A DNA stretch of 64,000 nt from Dendrobium chrysotoxum (GCA_019925795.1 CM034300.1:52434873-52498872); one strand, 5' to 3'; shown: positions 45,290 through 59,080, counted from the first letter of the stretch. Notes: generated from the letters alone by a model not told the origin. Numbers and translations: made by a program.

Positions 45290-46724
45290 ATTTGATGATT
45301 CCTGACTTTTGAATTTTTCTGCTTTCATTTTTCTTTTAGTTTTTTGTTTGATTTAATTATTTGTTTCTCTTTAGATCATTTGTTTTCCTGCTAATTTTTG
45401 TGTGTTTTTCTTTCTTCTTTTTATTTACTATTTATCTTTTTTTTCAGAATCAGATCACTACTTATTACAGCTGATAAAATGGATTTCTGACTGAGAGTTT
45501 TGCCTTATTTTTTGTTTAAAAGCTTGTAAGCAGTGATTGACACCTATGAATCTGTTAAAGGGAAGAAACATTGATGATTATTTCTCTTCCTCTAACTCGT
45601 TTAATGGTTTATTATTTTTTTTGGATAAAAATCTTCTTCAAAATTAAAAAGTTGGTTTTTGAAATAGAGATCTATTTTATCTTCCTATGATAATCTACCT
45701 CATATGAATAGTGTTGTCAAAGTTTTGAATCATTGTCATGCTTTTCTAATCAGGTGATTGCACTTATCATGTGGAGTATGATTTTATTCTGTGAGTTAAT
45801 CCTCCTTACTAAAGATAGTGATTTTTCTCTGCTCTTATGTCTGGAAGGTAATTCCACAATTGAGATTATTTAGAGATTATGAAAGGAAGCAAGCTTGCAA
45901 AAAAAAGGCACAAAATGAGCCCAAATCTGAAAAGATGCGTATTGTCACCAAATTGAAAAGATACACAAAGTATATCAAAAATCAAAAGATGTGCAAAGAG
46001 CGCCAAATAAATTAAAAAAGAGGCACAAAATGAGCCCATAAAGATATAAGCTTTCTTCCCTTTTGGATCTTTAAATATCTTAGAGAAATCCATGCGCCAC
46101 TTCTTACTTTCAAAAGCCTGAGATGGAAAATTGTGATTTCTGATTCCTTACTTCGAAATACTATTGTATCAGATATTTTTCTGGAAAAAGGATTGAAATG
46201 ATCTCTTTTCGAATCTAATTTCTTTTCTTCTGAACTAGACTTTTGTTTGAAAGGAATTTGAACCTGTAAGGTGTTCGAGGTAGGAGTTACAAAAATCGAT
46301 TTTTAACTTTTTCTTGATTTTACCGTTATCAATTTTCTTCTTATTGGTTTTTGAATTGAAAGTCAAGGAAAAATTCTGATTTACTGGAGTTGATTGATTA
46401 AAAAAAAAAAAATTAATGTTGTTTTCTCGTTTCTATTTTTCCTTGATTTGATTTGAGTTTATTTTTTTCCTTTTTTTATGTTGTTGTTTGTACTATTTTC
46501 TTTTCCTCTGTATTTATGTGTGTTTTCCCTTTTTGAGATGTCAAAGGGGGGAGTAGTTTATGTTGTGGGTCATTGTAAATGTTATGTTTAGTTCAGTTCA
46601 GTACTTGAAATTATCAATGTTCAAATGATAAGCGTTTTGGATTTGAATCATAAATATTCACAATGGTCATTTACGGATTTTGGAATTACTAATAGATGTT
46701 TAACATCATCAAAAAGGGGGAGAT
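45290..46724 (+). other. E3 3' non-coding region
   Basis: No gene seen, no extra ORF. Mini-hairpin array (45882-46040; GATACACAAAGTATATC, GATGTGCAAAGAGCGCC), a second polypurine tract GATGTCAAAGGGGGGAG (46538-46554) and the terminal tract AAAAAGGGGGAGAT (46711-46724). Confidence 0.8.
45882..46040 (+). repeat. Mini-hairpin array in E3
   Basis: Counterpart of 8929-9095 and 19773-19965, with about six small inverted repeats bounded by two GGCACAAAATGAGCCCA units. Confidence 0.72.
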
Positions 46725-48563
46725 TATTGTGAATCTTTATTCAAGGACTACAATTTTGATGATAGCAAACCTTTTCATTTCTATTTGAGTGTTTAACATT
46801 TTAGATATAAAAAATTAATTGCAATTTAAGACCAGCTGAAGATCGAGTCAGTCCATTTGTGTTTTCAGGTTCAATGTAATTTTTCATCATTCTTGAGTTA
46901 AGTGTAATATAACAGATCCCCAAGTTAAGTAACCTTGCAGACACACTCGGGGGGAGAGTTTTAGTGAGTTAGAGCTTCTATTCAAAATTTAGTTCAAATC
47001 ATCTTGGACAATATTCACATCGTCTTAGACGATCCATTAAAAATAGAAACCCTAATTGGGGCGATCATGCTAAGTAAGTCTGATTAAGCAGATTGTCCTA
47101 GATGATACACCCATTGTATTGGACGATATGCTCAAATCAGAAATTTTCAGCCGCTAGATTAAGTTAGGCAAGTTTTTATTTTTAGAGATTTGGTCTAATC
47201 ATCCCGAATGATATGTGTATCATCCTAGACATTCCATTACAATCATATCTAAATAAATCAGGTGATTAAGAAAAGTAATCAAGATTTGAGTGATTAGATC
47301 ATGTCATCCTGAATGATCTCAAGATCATCCTAGACGATCAATAGAAAATTTAGAACGTCTAGTGTATTTCACCTGGACAACCCCAATAATCCTCTAGATG
47401 ATATTCCTGATTTTGCACTAATCATATGGGACGATATAAAAATTGTCCCGGACTATCAGGTCATTTTGACATCGTCTAGCATGGATTGGCTGTATGACCC
47501 GAACAATGTGCAGGATGATATTGGCATTTTTGAACTAATCATTTCAAATGATATCGATATCATCCGGGATGATCAAGTCATTTTGAGACCATCCAGCATA
47601 AGTTTCCCTGGATGACCCGAGCTATCCTCTGGATGATATTCCTGGTTTACACTAATCATCCCAAACGATCGCAGAATCATTCCGGACAATAGGAACAAAT
47701 TTCATCTTCTGATCATCAAGAGGAACCAGATCATTTAGGCTGATAAGAGTGATTTTGTACTAATCGTACAGGATGATCACTCGATCGTCCAGGATGATCT
47801 TTGACGATAAGTTATAATTTAGGGCTATTTTTGATCCCTTCTATTTAAGATATTTTTCTTGAAATAAGAAAAATCTTTTGCCACCTTCCTTACCTGAGAG
47901 AACCTTGAAAGAGAGAGAGAGAGAGCTTGGGAGAGAGAGAGAGGATCTTATGAGGGGGAGTTTGTGAGGTGTTCACAAAGGTTGCTCCAAGCAAGGATCT
48001 GAGTCATCTTCTCCAATCATCATCTCTTATCTTATTGGTGTCTATGTGGAAGGATCGTCTATAATAAGATCTAGGTTCTCTGCCTGCTTCAGGTGGAAGT
48101 GAAAGGAGGTAAGATTCTCTGCCTGCTTTGGGAGAAAGCAAAAGGAGTCCAGGTTCTCTGCCTCACCGGGTTGGTGGAAAGGAGTTTTGTATTGGCTTCT
48201 CTGCCTTGCTGTGGGAGCAGAAGGAGAGTCACTTAATATTAGTGCAATACCTAGAGGGGAGGCTCCAGAGAGTGGACGTAGGTCAAGTTGACCGAACCAC
48301 TATAATATCTGGTGTGTTCCTTCTAATTATTTTTTGCACATATTTTTCTATTGATGATTGTGCGATTGTGATTATTATTTTTTTATTGTTGAACATATGC
48401 ACATCATCGTGATAATGTAAACATTTTAAAACATTCAAAATGATTTTTTAAATCATTTTTGTTCACAAACTTTTTAAATAACCAATTCACTCCTCCCCCC
48501 CCCCCGCCTCTCGGTTAGGCTCGGGCGTGTTCATAAGGGCTTAACATCCCTAATGAACTTTCA
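46725..48563 (+). repeat. 3' LTR of E3 (1839 bp)
   Basis: Starts TATTGTGAATC (TG mutated to TA), ends GAACTTTCA. Hairpin repeats 48072-48185, split stem 48271-48301, C11 tract 48495-48505. Confidence 0.93.
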
Positions 48564-48568
48564 AGAAG

Positions 48569-49379
48569 ATCTTTAATGACAAGTTAAAAATTAGGGCTTC
48601 TTTTGGGGGCTGTCTATTTAAGCTTTCTTATTGCCCTTGAGAAAAACTTTTGCTGTTGAGTAGATCTGAGAGAGAGCTTTAAAAAGTAAGAGAGAGAGCT
48701 TATGTGAGAGAGAGATCCTTGTGATGGGGAGTTGTGAGGGATTCAAAAAGGCTGCTCCAAGCAAGGTTTCCATCATCTTATTCAACTACTAGTCCGATTC
48801 CTTGGAGTCTTTGGGGAGACTTTCATCAGATCCAGGTTCTCTGCCTTCACCAGGAGGGTAAAAAAGGATTCCAAGGTTCTCTTCCTACTCCATAAGGGAG
48901 TAAAGGGATTCCAAGGTGCTCTACCTACTCTAGAAGGGAGTAAAAGAATTTCCAGGTTCTCTACCTACTCCAAGAGGGAATAAAAGAATTTAAGGTACTC
49001 TGTCTCACTAGGTCGATGGAAAGATTTTGTAAGGGCTTCTCCACCTTGCTATCGGGGCAAAAGGAGAGACACTACTTTTAGTTCAATACCTAGAAAGGAG
49101 TTTTCCGGGGAGTAGATATAGGTCAAGTTGACCGAACCACTATAAAACATATACATTCTTTCTATTAACTTTTTTGGATTTAATTTTTGTATTTTTCAGT
49201 GATTTGTTCTGTGGTTGAAATCTCTAATTTTTATTATTGTGAAAGTGATCATTTTCTACATCAAGGGGTTTTTTATTTTCATATGTTAAAGAATTTTTTA
49301 AATAACCAATTTACCCCCACCCCCTCTTGGTTAGCCTCGAGCAAGTTCTTTAGAGTTTAATAACCCTCATGAACTTTTA
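48569..49379 (+). repeat. C4 3' LTR, second part
   Basis: Resumes the C4 LTR at ATCTTTAATGACAAG after the E3 right target duplication. TATA-like CTATTTAAG (about 48614-48622), five hairpin repeats with stems such as ACTCC/GGAGT (48832-49025), split stem (49111-49141), end GAACTTTTA. Confidence 0.9.
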
Positions 49380-49384
49380 AATCC

Positions 49385-52300
49385 CTATAATGGTAAAGTT
49401 TGGTCACCGTTGGTTTCTGCATCTAAAAAGAAAAACAAGTTATCAATATTCCAAAAAGTTTAACACGACCTCAGTTAGATCAATATGTAGCTAAATCTGG
49501 TGTTCTTAAAGTGGAATAAATTATGTGGGCTCATCTCAAAAAATTGCCCTTATAATAGACTATATGTGATGCTCTATTACTTTCTAAAGTGATAAGAGAG
49601 GCTATACTGAAACCTCTGCTCAATCGAGACATTTGTATGGCTCAATTAGTAACAACACAGCCGGAAGGTGATTTATACTTTAAAGAGGCTTTATAAGTCA
49701 CTTTTTTAGATGTCAACTCATTGTTGGGAATCATAAATTATAATAGTCTATTGTATATTTTATCAAATGTGGAAAATTTTAAGTTGTCCCTTATCCTTAT
49801 TGATCCAATTGGATCGGTCAACATAATGACTCTTAGAACACTTACTTATCCATGAGTAGATACTCATAAACTGTACTTTAATAAAATGATGTTACAAATA
49901 TTAAATGAAAAGGGCAAGAGGGCATCGACTTCCATAACCTTACTATTAGACATCGATGACCATAAGACTAAAGCCAAGTTTCATATAATAAATTTAGAGA
50001 CTTCATTTAATACTCTCTATGGTACACCCTAGTTGCATGAATACAAAATGGTGCACTACTCCCTACATTAGTGTATTAAATATTCCTGTGATGGTATTGA
50101 GCACTATACTAAGAGACCTATAACTGCTTACAAATCATAAAGCAGGGATTTATGGATATGCCATATATTACCTGCCTTAAATGCAAATTAAATTCTCTAA
50201 AAAATTCAAACTTGCTATTAAAGTAAAGAGGAAGAAAAGGAAATAGTAAAATTAGAAAAGGAAAAGGAAAAAAAGTATCCCGACCTCGAAGATGATGTTC
50301 TCTTGCACCCTACTTCTTCACAAAGAGGTAGTAGAGTTGTTCAATGACCTAGAGGGAGAGGTAAACCATGAAAAAATAGAAATAATGGAGAAAGAGGATA
50401 TATAAATAAAAGTGCTTATAATACATATCAATTGGGAATCCTATTTGGAAGTTGAATCTTTTGTAATTGAGAAAGAGTAATAGGCTTTTGAATATAAGGA
50501 ACATTGTGAATTGCCAAAGTTTGAAATTTCCTTAGAAGATGACAGTGATGAGGAATTTGTCCAAGTTGCTGATAAAGAAACTATAGAAATGCCTACCTTT
50601 AATATATTAAAGAAGCATGTAAAGAATGTGTCTCTATCAAAATGATATTGCTGGGTTTGATGTTATAATCTCTTCCTCTATGAATCCATAGTCTAAAACT
50701 AATACCTTTATACCTTCTACCACCAAAGTGTAAACACTAATGCAATACTTGATAATCTATTTATGGATGAGATAATAGAGTTACCTTCTGACTTGTATTC
50801 CAATTGCATTAATAAATTGCTAGTCAGGGCTCCACACCAACAACTTGGGCTGGAGGAGAAGCTCAATAATTTAAAAACATGTTGAATATAAAATACATTA
50901 AACCAAATCATGGCAGGCGTTGGATTTGGTACTCCTCATTCATTAGATGATTATAAATATTATTTATTTATAACCAATAATCTAGAGCTTGATAGTCTCA
51001 TTTGAATTAATGTTAAATCATCTATTAACAAATTTTATTTTGAGACATTAGATAATCTGGATGACTTTCAAATTAAGGATGCACCTCTTAAATTTGAAAA
51101 GAAAATCAAATCAATGGAAGATGATCGAAAAGAATTAAATTTAGGCAGTGAAGAAGACCCTCATATGATCTCCATTAGCTCATTATTAAATGAGGATAAG
51201 GCCAAAAAAATGATTGAGTTGATCTGATAGTTTAAAGATTACTTAGCTTGGAGTTATGAAGAAATGCTCAGATTATCTCTAGATATTGCATTTTATTAAC
51301 TAGAGATAGGACCTAATATGGTTCTCATTAAACAAGTACCTTGACGATTGCAACTCGAGATTCAGTAACAAGTCATCACTGAAGTCAAAAAACTTAAAGA
51401 GGTTGGTTTTATCATGGAAGAAAAATATCATACTTGTTTACCCAGTGTTATTCTAGTAAAAAAGAAGAATGTTCAAATATATGTCTATGTTTATTTTAGA
51501 GATTCAAATAAAGTCTATCCTAAAGAAGAGTTTTTTCTTCCTATATCTAATCTCATGGTAGATATTGCTTCCTCACATGCAATATTCTCCTTTATGGATG
51601 GTTATTCAAGGTATAATCAATTAAAGAGAGTTCCTGAAAATGAGAAGACAACTTTTAAAATGCCAATAAGAGTTTATTGCTATAAAATAATGCATTTCTG
51701 ACTAAAGAATGCTGGTGCAACTTATCAATGAGCAATGACGAGAATATTTGACAAACTAATCCACCAATAAGTGGAATGTTATGTAGACGATTTAGTTGTT
51801 AAAAGTAACAAAAGAGATAAAAATTTAAGAGATCTAAGAATTATTTTCAAAAGATTACATCAATATAATTTTAAAAAGATTCCCCTGAAATACTCCTTTG
51901 TGTTAATTCAGGAAATTTTTTAGGTTTGATGGTTCAACTCTATGTAATAGAAATAGATCCTTCTAAAATTAAGGCTATCTTCGAGATGCCATGACTTAGA
52001 AGTCTCACCTAGTTGATATCTCTTCAAGGTAGATTAGGATATCTGAGAATATTTACATTAAATTTGTTAGCTAGATGTCAACATTTGTAGCTTTATACAA
52101 GAAAGATATTCATTTTCAATGAGATGAAGGTTGTTAGAAAGCCTTTGATAGTATCAAAGAATATTTGGTTAAACCTCCCATATTAGCCTCTCCTTTCCTA
52201 GGAAAATCACTAATCTTATATACAATAGCTTTGGGAGAATCTCATGGAATCATGTTAGCTCAAGTTAATAAGGAAGGTAAAGTGAATGTGCTTTACTACT

Positions 52301-54245
52301 AAAGTAAAAGGTTATTACCGACTTAAATGAACTATCCTCTAATTGAAAAGCATTGTTTATCCTTGATTTTTACTGCTTCAAATTAAGGCACTACATGCTT
52401 CATCATAAAGTGAATTTAATATTAAGAGTGAATCCATTGTAGTGTTTGATTACATAATCAACATTATCAGGAAGATTAACTCGATGGTAAATGATTCTAC
52501 TATAACTTGATATAACATTCAATCCTCTAAGTGTTATAATGGGACAAGCTTTGGTAGATTTCCTAGTAGGGCATCTAGTTTAGGATACACATTTGATAGA
52601 TGATGAGATTGAAGATAAATAGATCATAAATTTAAAAGTAAATGAAACTTGAATTAGGAGTTTTATTTGAATTATGATGTGTCTAGCCAAAAAGATAAAG
52701 AATCACAAGACAAATCCCAAGGGAAAGCCAGAATCCATATTATATTCATTACCCTAAAGAAAGGTTTGATGTACTACTCATATCATTTATCAACTCCTTG
52801 TATGAGCAATACAACAGAGTATGAGGCACTAATAACCAGTTCAGAGTTAACAATCTTAAATGTCTTCAAAGAAGTAAAGGTGTATGGAGATTCATAGTTT
52901 GTAGTTAACCAGGTTAACATGTATATACAAGGTGTTAAAGCCAAACTTGATTTTGTACCACCGATATACAATGAGGTTGTTAGAGTAGTTTCCAAATGTC
53001 AATTTGTATAATATACCATGCTGAATAATTACCATAGTTGATGCCTTAGCAAAGCTTGCTAAAGAATTAGCTTGTCTTGAAAAGGATTCAATTTCAATAC
53101 AGATACAAGGTCACAAAGTATTGTTACCAATTGATATGGAGTATATAAATGAAAAATCCCTAGACAAGGTAAAAATTATTTTAGTTATAAATGATGAAGC
53201 GGTAGATTTGAGAAAATCATTTATTGACTATTTGCAAGAAAATAAGCTCCCTCAAGATAAATAAATAGCAGATCAGGTGAAAAGGAGAGCTTTATTATAC
53301 ATATTAATCAACCAGATTCTCTATGAAAAGACATTTAGTTAAATGTGGTTATGTTGTTTCAATAAATAATAGGCTAAAAGTATAATAAAAGAGGTAATGT
53401 TGGATTGTGTAGTGCTCATTAGTCTGGGCCTAAAATAAATATGAAAATTAAAAGGATAGGATATTATTGGTTGTCAATGATAGATGACAATATGAATATT
53501 ACATGTTATTTTAATTAATGTTGAATGCACGGTGAAATTTTACATCGACCACTAAATGTCTTACATCAAACTATTGCTTCATAAACATTTGAAAGCTGAG
53601 GTACTGATATTACTGGTCTAATTGATCCACCATCGTTTAGGGGTCTCAAGTTTATATTAGCAACTAAAAACTATTTCTCTAAATGGGTAAATGCAGTTCC
53701 CTTGAGAGAAGTTAAGGCTCATCATGTGATAAATTTCTTTAAAGAACATATCATATATATTGATATGGTATTCCTCTCTGAATCATAGTTAATAATCATC
53801 CATCTTATAGAAACACCAAATTAAATAAATTTGCTAAACATCATAATATAGATTGGAGATACTCAACTATCTATTTTCCTCAAACAAATGGATTAGCTGA
53901 GGCCTTAAATAAAACGTTGGTATAAATTTTAAGGAAATTTTGGGATGATAATAAATGTTGATGGCATGAAGAACTAGGAAAGGCTTCGTTGGCATATCAA
54001 ATCATTCTACATCATTTACTTTAGTTTTTAAAGAAGAGGTTATTATCCATTAAGAAATACAACTGCTTTTATTATGTAACCCAATTAATAATAAAATTAC
54101 AAAAGAATAGAATTCTAAACTCAAATTAAAAAAACTTAAATGTTTATAATAGAAACATTTGCAGGCTTAATAGAACCTCTAGTTATTCAGAGCTAAAATG
54201 GTTCAAGGACATAATAAGATTGTTCTTCTGAGAATTTTTCGAGTG
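49385..54245 (+). pseudogene. Gypsy copy 2 (Tat lineage) pol region, heavily decayed
   Basis: Homologous to gypsy copy 1 along its length but about two-thirds identical by eye, so a separate older copy or subfamily. Order: WAHLKKLP and ICDALLLSKVIREA (about 49530-49600); protease with the DSG lost (LILIDPIGSVNIM, about 49795); charged linker; KELNLGSEEDP (about 51128); RT fingers KLKEVGFIMEE and KKKNVQIYV (51400-51490), FMDGYSRYNQLK (51592), CYVDDLVVKS (about 51778-51805); RNase H and archaeal-type RNase H (about 52850-53090); integrase GTDITGLIDPPS and YFSKWVNAVPLRE (about 53600-53720), ending in a GHNKIVLLRIFRV-like C-terminus at about 54240. Stops every few dozen codons. No 3' UTR or LTR follows; LINE-1 abuts. 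Confidence 0.82.
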
Positions 54246-57200
54246 ACAACAGCATTGATATTTGGAAATAATATTTAAACCCCTCTTAATTAAAGTACTA
54301 TCCACAGGAATGTAATTATGTAAAATTCTCCAAGTAAGAATAGAATAAGAAACATGAATACCTTTGTACCAAATGGCAAAAAAATCTGAGATTTAGCATG
54401 CGAGTTCCTAATGGAATGCCAAACTTCTTTGAAATTAAAACAACCATCATTAGATTTGTTGAATAGAATGCAGTCCTTCTTGTCAAGTTGGAGGGGGACT
54501 TTCAGAATAAGATTAATGAAAAAATCAAGCATCATCTTAGAAAGATAATCCACAATCCACATACCATCATGAAATATTGAAAAACTTTGTAATTACTGGT
54601 AGTATGCGTATTAAGCAAATTATCAATAGAGGAAAACCCCAACAAATTGTCTTGCCAAAAAAATGTCTCCAAACCCCAAACCCCTTTGAATAAAATTCTA
54701 AACATCCTATTTAATGGAACACAATCTCTTCCAATTAAAAGAGTCCCCTTTTTTAAAAGAACACAAGAGAGGTTGCTTGCTACCGCAGTACTTAGCAGCC
54801 ATGAACTTAGCCCAAAGGCTTTTTTTAGTTCTAAAATTAAACCAAAGTTTATAAGAAAAACCAAGAACCATATCACTTAAATTCTTAAATCCAAGCTTAC
54901 CTTCATCTTGAACACCAAAGCATATATTCCAAGAAGCCCAACAAATGGCCGACTTACCCTCCTTAGCTCCCAGAAAAAACTTGTTGAAAATTCTTTTAAG
55001 CCTACTACAAATAGTCGAAGTGGGATTAAATAAATAGATGGGAATAGAACACAAGCCACTTTTAATTAACACCAATCTACCAACAAAAGAAAGAAAATTA
55101 AAAGCCCAAGTAGAGAGTTTATTTTTTGAATAAGCGAAAAAATATCCCCAAATAAATGTGATCTCTTCCTACCCTTGAAAAGGGGGGTGCCTAAATACTT
55201 AATGGGTAACTGCTTATACATAAAGCCAAAATTATTTTGAACCAACATAATCCTTTGACTAGAAATAGACTTAGCAGTAATAAAGTAACTTTTAAGAGGA
55301 TTAATTAATAAAATACTAGAAGTTTGGAATTGATGAAGAAATCTAAAAAGTATGTTAAGCATTGTTTTGGACCTGTTAGTAAAAATAATAAAATCATCAG
55401 TAAAGATCAAATGCGAAATAGGTAAACCACCCAAAGTCTGGTATTGTAAAGTGGGATGTTTCCTAAAAAGATTATTAAGACCTCCTGAAAGAAATTCCAC
55501 TGCCAAAAAAAACAAAGCAGGGGATAAGGGATCCCCCTGCCTAAGCCCTTGGGAAGACTTAAAAAAGCCTTGATTCTTACCATTAATAATAATCGAAAAG
55601 AAAAAATGCTCAATACAATTTTTGATGATTTTGATAAAACCATACTGAAACCAAAAACATTAAGCATGGTATAAAGAAAATCCCAATTGAGGTTATCATA
55701 AGCTTTGGTAAAATTAATTTTGCAGATTGCATTCCCACTAGTAATTTTAGCCTCCAAGTTATGAACTAATTCTTGGGCCAATAAAATATTATTAAAAATA
55801 GAACGATCTTTAACACAACCAGTTTATTCTAACGAGATAATTTTAAGAAGAATTAAAGCTAATATACTCATGATCAACTTGGCATTGAGCTTGTTGAAAA
55901 AAGAGCAGAGACTAATAGGCCAAAAATCACTCCAAAAATTAGTGACATTACTTTTGGAAATAAGAATAATAGAGGTGGAAGTAAAAAACATAGGATAAGG
56001 ATTGCCTTAAAGAAATCAATAATAGCTTTGACCAAATCTTCTTTAATGATATGCAAAGTTTTTCTGAACAAATTTAGTCATAAAACAATCAAGACCAGCA
56101 ATAGAATCAATGTTCATATCTTTGATAATCATCCAAACTTCTTCAATAGAAGGAATTTTAGTAAGCATATTGTTATCCTCATCAGAAACAATAGAAGGAA
56201 TGAAAGAGAAGTCCACATCCAACATCGGATTAAAATCTTGTTAAACACATTCTTAAATTAATTAATGCCATATTCATAAATTAAATAAGGAGAATCAATA
56301 TAAGACCAATTAGGATTAATAATTTTGTGAATAAAACTAGAAACCTTCTTATGATTGGCAATATTGTGAAAAAATTTAGTATTCCTATCTCCCTTCAGAA
56401 AAAATATAGAAGTAGCTTTTTGTCTCCAAAAAACTTTTTCTTGCATTTGAACTTTAAATAAAACAATTTTCTTCTCATTAAGTATGGAAAGGTTTTCCAT
56501 AGAAGGATCAAGCATATAATTATTGTCAGCCAAAGTGACTTGATTCTCAGCATGAATAATATTCAAAAAAAAGTTCTTGAACACAACTTTATTCCCCCAA
56601 TTTAACTTCTGTTTAAGCCTTTTGAGCTTAAACCAAAATCTAGTCTTACCAATGTTATTATCGGAAGGAAATAAAGGGGCATACCAATTGCTTTCAATAA
56701 TATTAAGAAAAGAGTCATGAAGAAGCCACATATTTTGAAATCTAAAAGCAGTATGAATACTATTCTTCTGCATAGAAATATTTAAAAGTAGGGGAGAATG
56801 ATCAGATAAGGATCTAGATAAATGCTCAATGTGTGTACTAGGAAAATTAGAAATCCAATTGTTATTAAAAAGAATATGATCTAAGTGTTGCCACATAGTA
56901 GATTTATTCCAAGTAAAGGCATGTCCATTAAAACCAATATCATGTAAATTAGAGTTTAAAATCATATCATTAAAGTCTTCCATAGCTTAAAAATTGGGAG
57001 GATTCCCACCCACTCTCTTAGAAGCATTAGAAATAGTGTTAAAATCACCACCAATCATCCAAGACTCAGAAATATTATTAGAAAAATCAAAGATTTGAGA
57101 CCAAAAAATTCTCCTAGTAGTCATAGAGCATGAGGCATAAACAAAGGAAGCATAATAAGAAAATTGAAGAAACTTAATGCTAGTATGAACTACTTGAGAA

Positions 57201-57442
57201 TAGTCATACAGAATGCTTAAGTTAACCTAATGTTTCCAAAAAATCCAAATTTTATTAGAACAATTACTAAACGATAAATCAAAGCCCAACTTAATACAAA
57301 TAGAATCCAACTTCGATGAAAAAATTAAAGGCTCAAGTAAAATCGAAATGTTAATGTTATGAATCCTGCACAAATTTTTAACCCTATCCATAGAAGGGAG
57401 ATTGCCCACACCTCTAATATTCTGAATGATGGCTTTAACCAT
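54246..57442 (-). pseudogene. LINE-1 ORF2 (APE endonuclease + reverse transcriptase), decayed
   Basis: Starts MVKAIIQNIRGVGNLPS at 57442. Endonuclease: LLEPLIFSS, WMIGGDFNTISN (about 57060-57020), then MEDFNDMILNSNLHDIGF (56983), HLDHILFNNNW and LSDHSPLLLNIS, the usual C-terminal His. RT: EVWMIIKDMN and AGLDCFMTKF (56225-56050), KINFTKAYDNLNWDFLY, GRGIPYPLLCFF, and the catalytic box FTDD at about 55404-55393. The C-terminal zf-RVT-like part includes a WRILHNYIPVDS segment (about 54320-54285). At least eight frameshifts or stops. Plant L1 ORF2 is usually longer; the C-terminus is missing. Confidence 0.88.
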
Positions 57443-58882
57443 TAGAAGAGGAAGGAATAGAAGCTCGAGTAATCCTAGATGATTGACCATCTAAGAGTTT
57501 AGTATTTTTATTTTTCTTCCTACCAACTTTGGTATATCCATTCTCAGTGTTGTTGATGTTTTGGGCAGTGGGAGGAGACAAAAAGGAAACCTCATTCTTT
57601 TTTTCGGATTCCCAATTAGAGATTCATTCTTAATAGATAAAATTTCTCCTTCCACAATATGTTCTTCCTCTCCATCATCCTCATTTTCAGAATGGTTCCC
57701 TTTCAAATGATTTAACTCACAATGTTTATGTATCAGAACACCCTCCTCTTCTTTGTTGTTTGAAACTTTTTCCATGTTCTTTATTTGAATCACTTCCTTC
57801 AAAGGCATGCTAGAAATAATCATGGATCCAGCTTCAATATTTTGTAAAACCAAACCATTTGTAAGATTCATATTTTGAGATTCCAATATGGTAGACTTCT
57901 CTAAATTTTCAACCTGATCATTAATAGAAATATCCAAATGTGTAGTTTCCGAGTTGTCCCGAACCGCCACAGGACCACTGTTCAACTCTAAGGTAATGAT
58001 CCCCTCATTATTATTAAGGTCCTTCACATCAGAGATGTCAACAACCTTCACTCCCTTATTTCCTTTCTTGAGATTGGGATGAGCCATAAAACATTCATTA
58101 AAAGCATGACCATGCACTTTACAATGAGGGAAAAATTCGGGTATATTTTCAAATTCAACCTTTTAGAGATAACAAGCTGCTTCAGATCCAATCCACACTT
58201 CTTTAGGATGTTTTTTTGGTAATGTCCAGTTTGACAAGAATTTTGGCCACAGAAGGTCTCATTCTAGAAGCAGTGGCTTGGTCGAATTGAAGGGGACAAC
58301 CAAATATGGATCCAAAAGCATGTAAAACATGCGAGTTAAAGAAATGTAACCTCAAATTTGGAAAAGATAGCCAAATAGGAACTATAGGAGATTCTTCTTT
58401 AAGGTCAAAGTAAGGAGGTCACTTAAATAATCTCATTTGATAGTTATTTATGTAATAAGATCTCCTAGCAAAAATCCTAATATAGTCCAAATCATTAGAA
58501 AGTTGAATTGCAACTTGCCTAGCGTCCAACAAACCAATAGAATAAACCCCAAAAAGTTTAAGATTGCCAAAAAATGACCTAATAGAGTTGAGGTTGGGGC
58601 GTCTTAATGAAAACTTCCCAACCAAAGTAAATTGAAAAGGGGAGGCAAGTTTCATTAAATCTTCTTCAGAAACCAACAAAGCAGAAACTCCTTTGAAATA
58701 AGAACAAGTGAATGAGAAACCTGAATTTTCGTGGATGTATTGCCCGCCAAACATCATGAAAGACAAGTTTGAGTAGAAGAACCATTACCCGAAGCATAAA
58801 AAAAGCCTTTATTAACTCCGACAGATCCCACCAGAGGTATACCCCAAGGGGTCGTGATGGTCGAAGATGGACCCGCCGCCAT
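57435..58882 (-). pseudogene. LINE-1 ORF1 (DUF4283-like, zinc knuckle), decayed
   Basis: Start ATG at 58882: MAAGPSSTITTPWGIPLVG, then frame changes into 58766-58419 (FSFTCSYFKGVSALLVSEED, RRPNLNSIRSFFG), typical of the plant L1 ORF1 RNA-binding domain. CKVHGHAFNEC at about 58125-58090 is a CX3HX...C zinc knuckle. A variable acidic region follows (58117-57600). The true C-terminus, conserved with LINE-2, reads SSRITRASIPSSSNG and stops at TAA 57437-57435, in another frame than the open 58117-57491 segment. ORF1 is an RNA-binding protein of the retrotransposition complex. Confidence 0.82.
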
Positions 58883-59080
58883 CACAACAAAACCTAGAAA
58901 AACACCAAAGGTCAAAAGGCCTCAGGTGGTGGAAGCGAGGAAAAAATCCAAAAATTGAGACCAACAAACAGAACCCTGAAAGACTACAGGAGAAACCACA
59001 AAAAGCTATAGAAGAAACCCGATCGTTAGAGCTCAAGCATGATGCAGGAGAGAGAATATGATCGTTGGAATGTATCATAA
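58883..59080 (-). other. LINE-1 5' UTR
   Basis: Pyrimidine-rich leader on the minus strand; no gene. The 5' boundary near 59080 is set by the change to gypsy-LTR-like sequence, uncertain by about 20 bp. Confidence 0.6.

Larger units (their letters stand above)
38529..48563 (+). mobile_element. Copia element E3 (sirevirus-like), complete with both LTRs
   Basis: A 10,035-bp element inside the C4 LTR. LTRs 38529-40364 and 46725-48563. The flanks AGATA (38524-38528) and AGAAG (48564-48568) each differ by one base from AGATG, the expected target in the palindrome GATGATC. Same subfamily as E2 by LTR and coding similarity; it also lacks the extra ORF. More decayed than E2: stops throughout, and terminal TG and CA of two LTR ends are mutated. 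Confidence 0.92.
35641..49379 (+). mobile_element. Copia element C4, 3' part only, interrupted by E3
   Basis: Only the region after pol remains: U3-like spacer, extra ORF (36123-37236), 3' non-coding with two polypurine tracts (37341-37356 and 37586-37599), and the 3' LTR (37600-38528 and 48569-49379). No gag, pol or 5' LTR upstream, so the 5' part was lost. It lies within gypsy copy 2, whose pol resumes at about 49385. Confidence 0.8.
54246..59080 (-). mobile_element. LINE-1: L1-type non-LTR retrotransposon, 3' end missing
   Basis: Minus-strand element with 5' UTR (59080-58883), ORF1, and ORF2 with endonuclease and RT. The 3' end stops inside the zf-RVT-like domain at about 54246 without 3' UTR or poly(A). 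Flanked on its 5' side by gypsy-LTR-like DNA. A target duplication is not visible, as expected if the 3' end was deleted. Confidence 0.85.
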
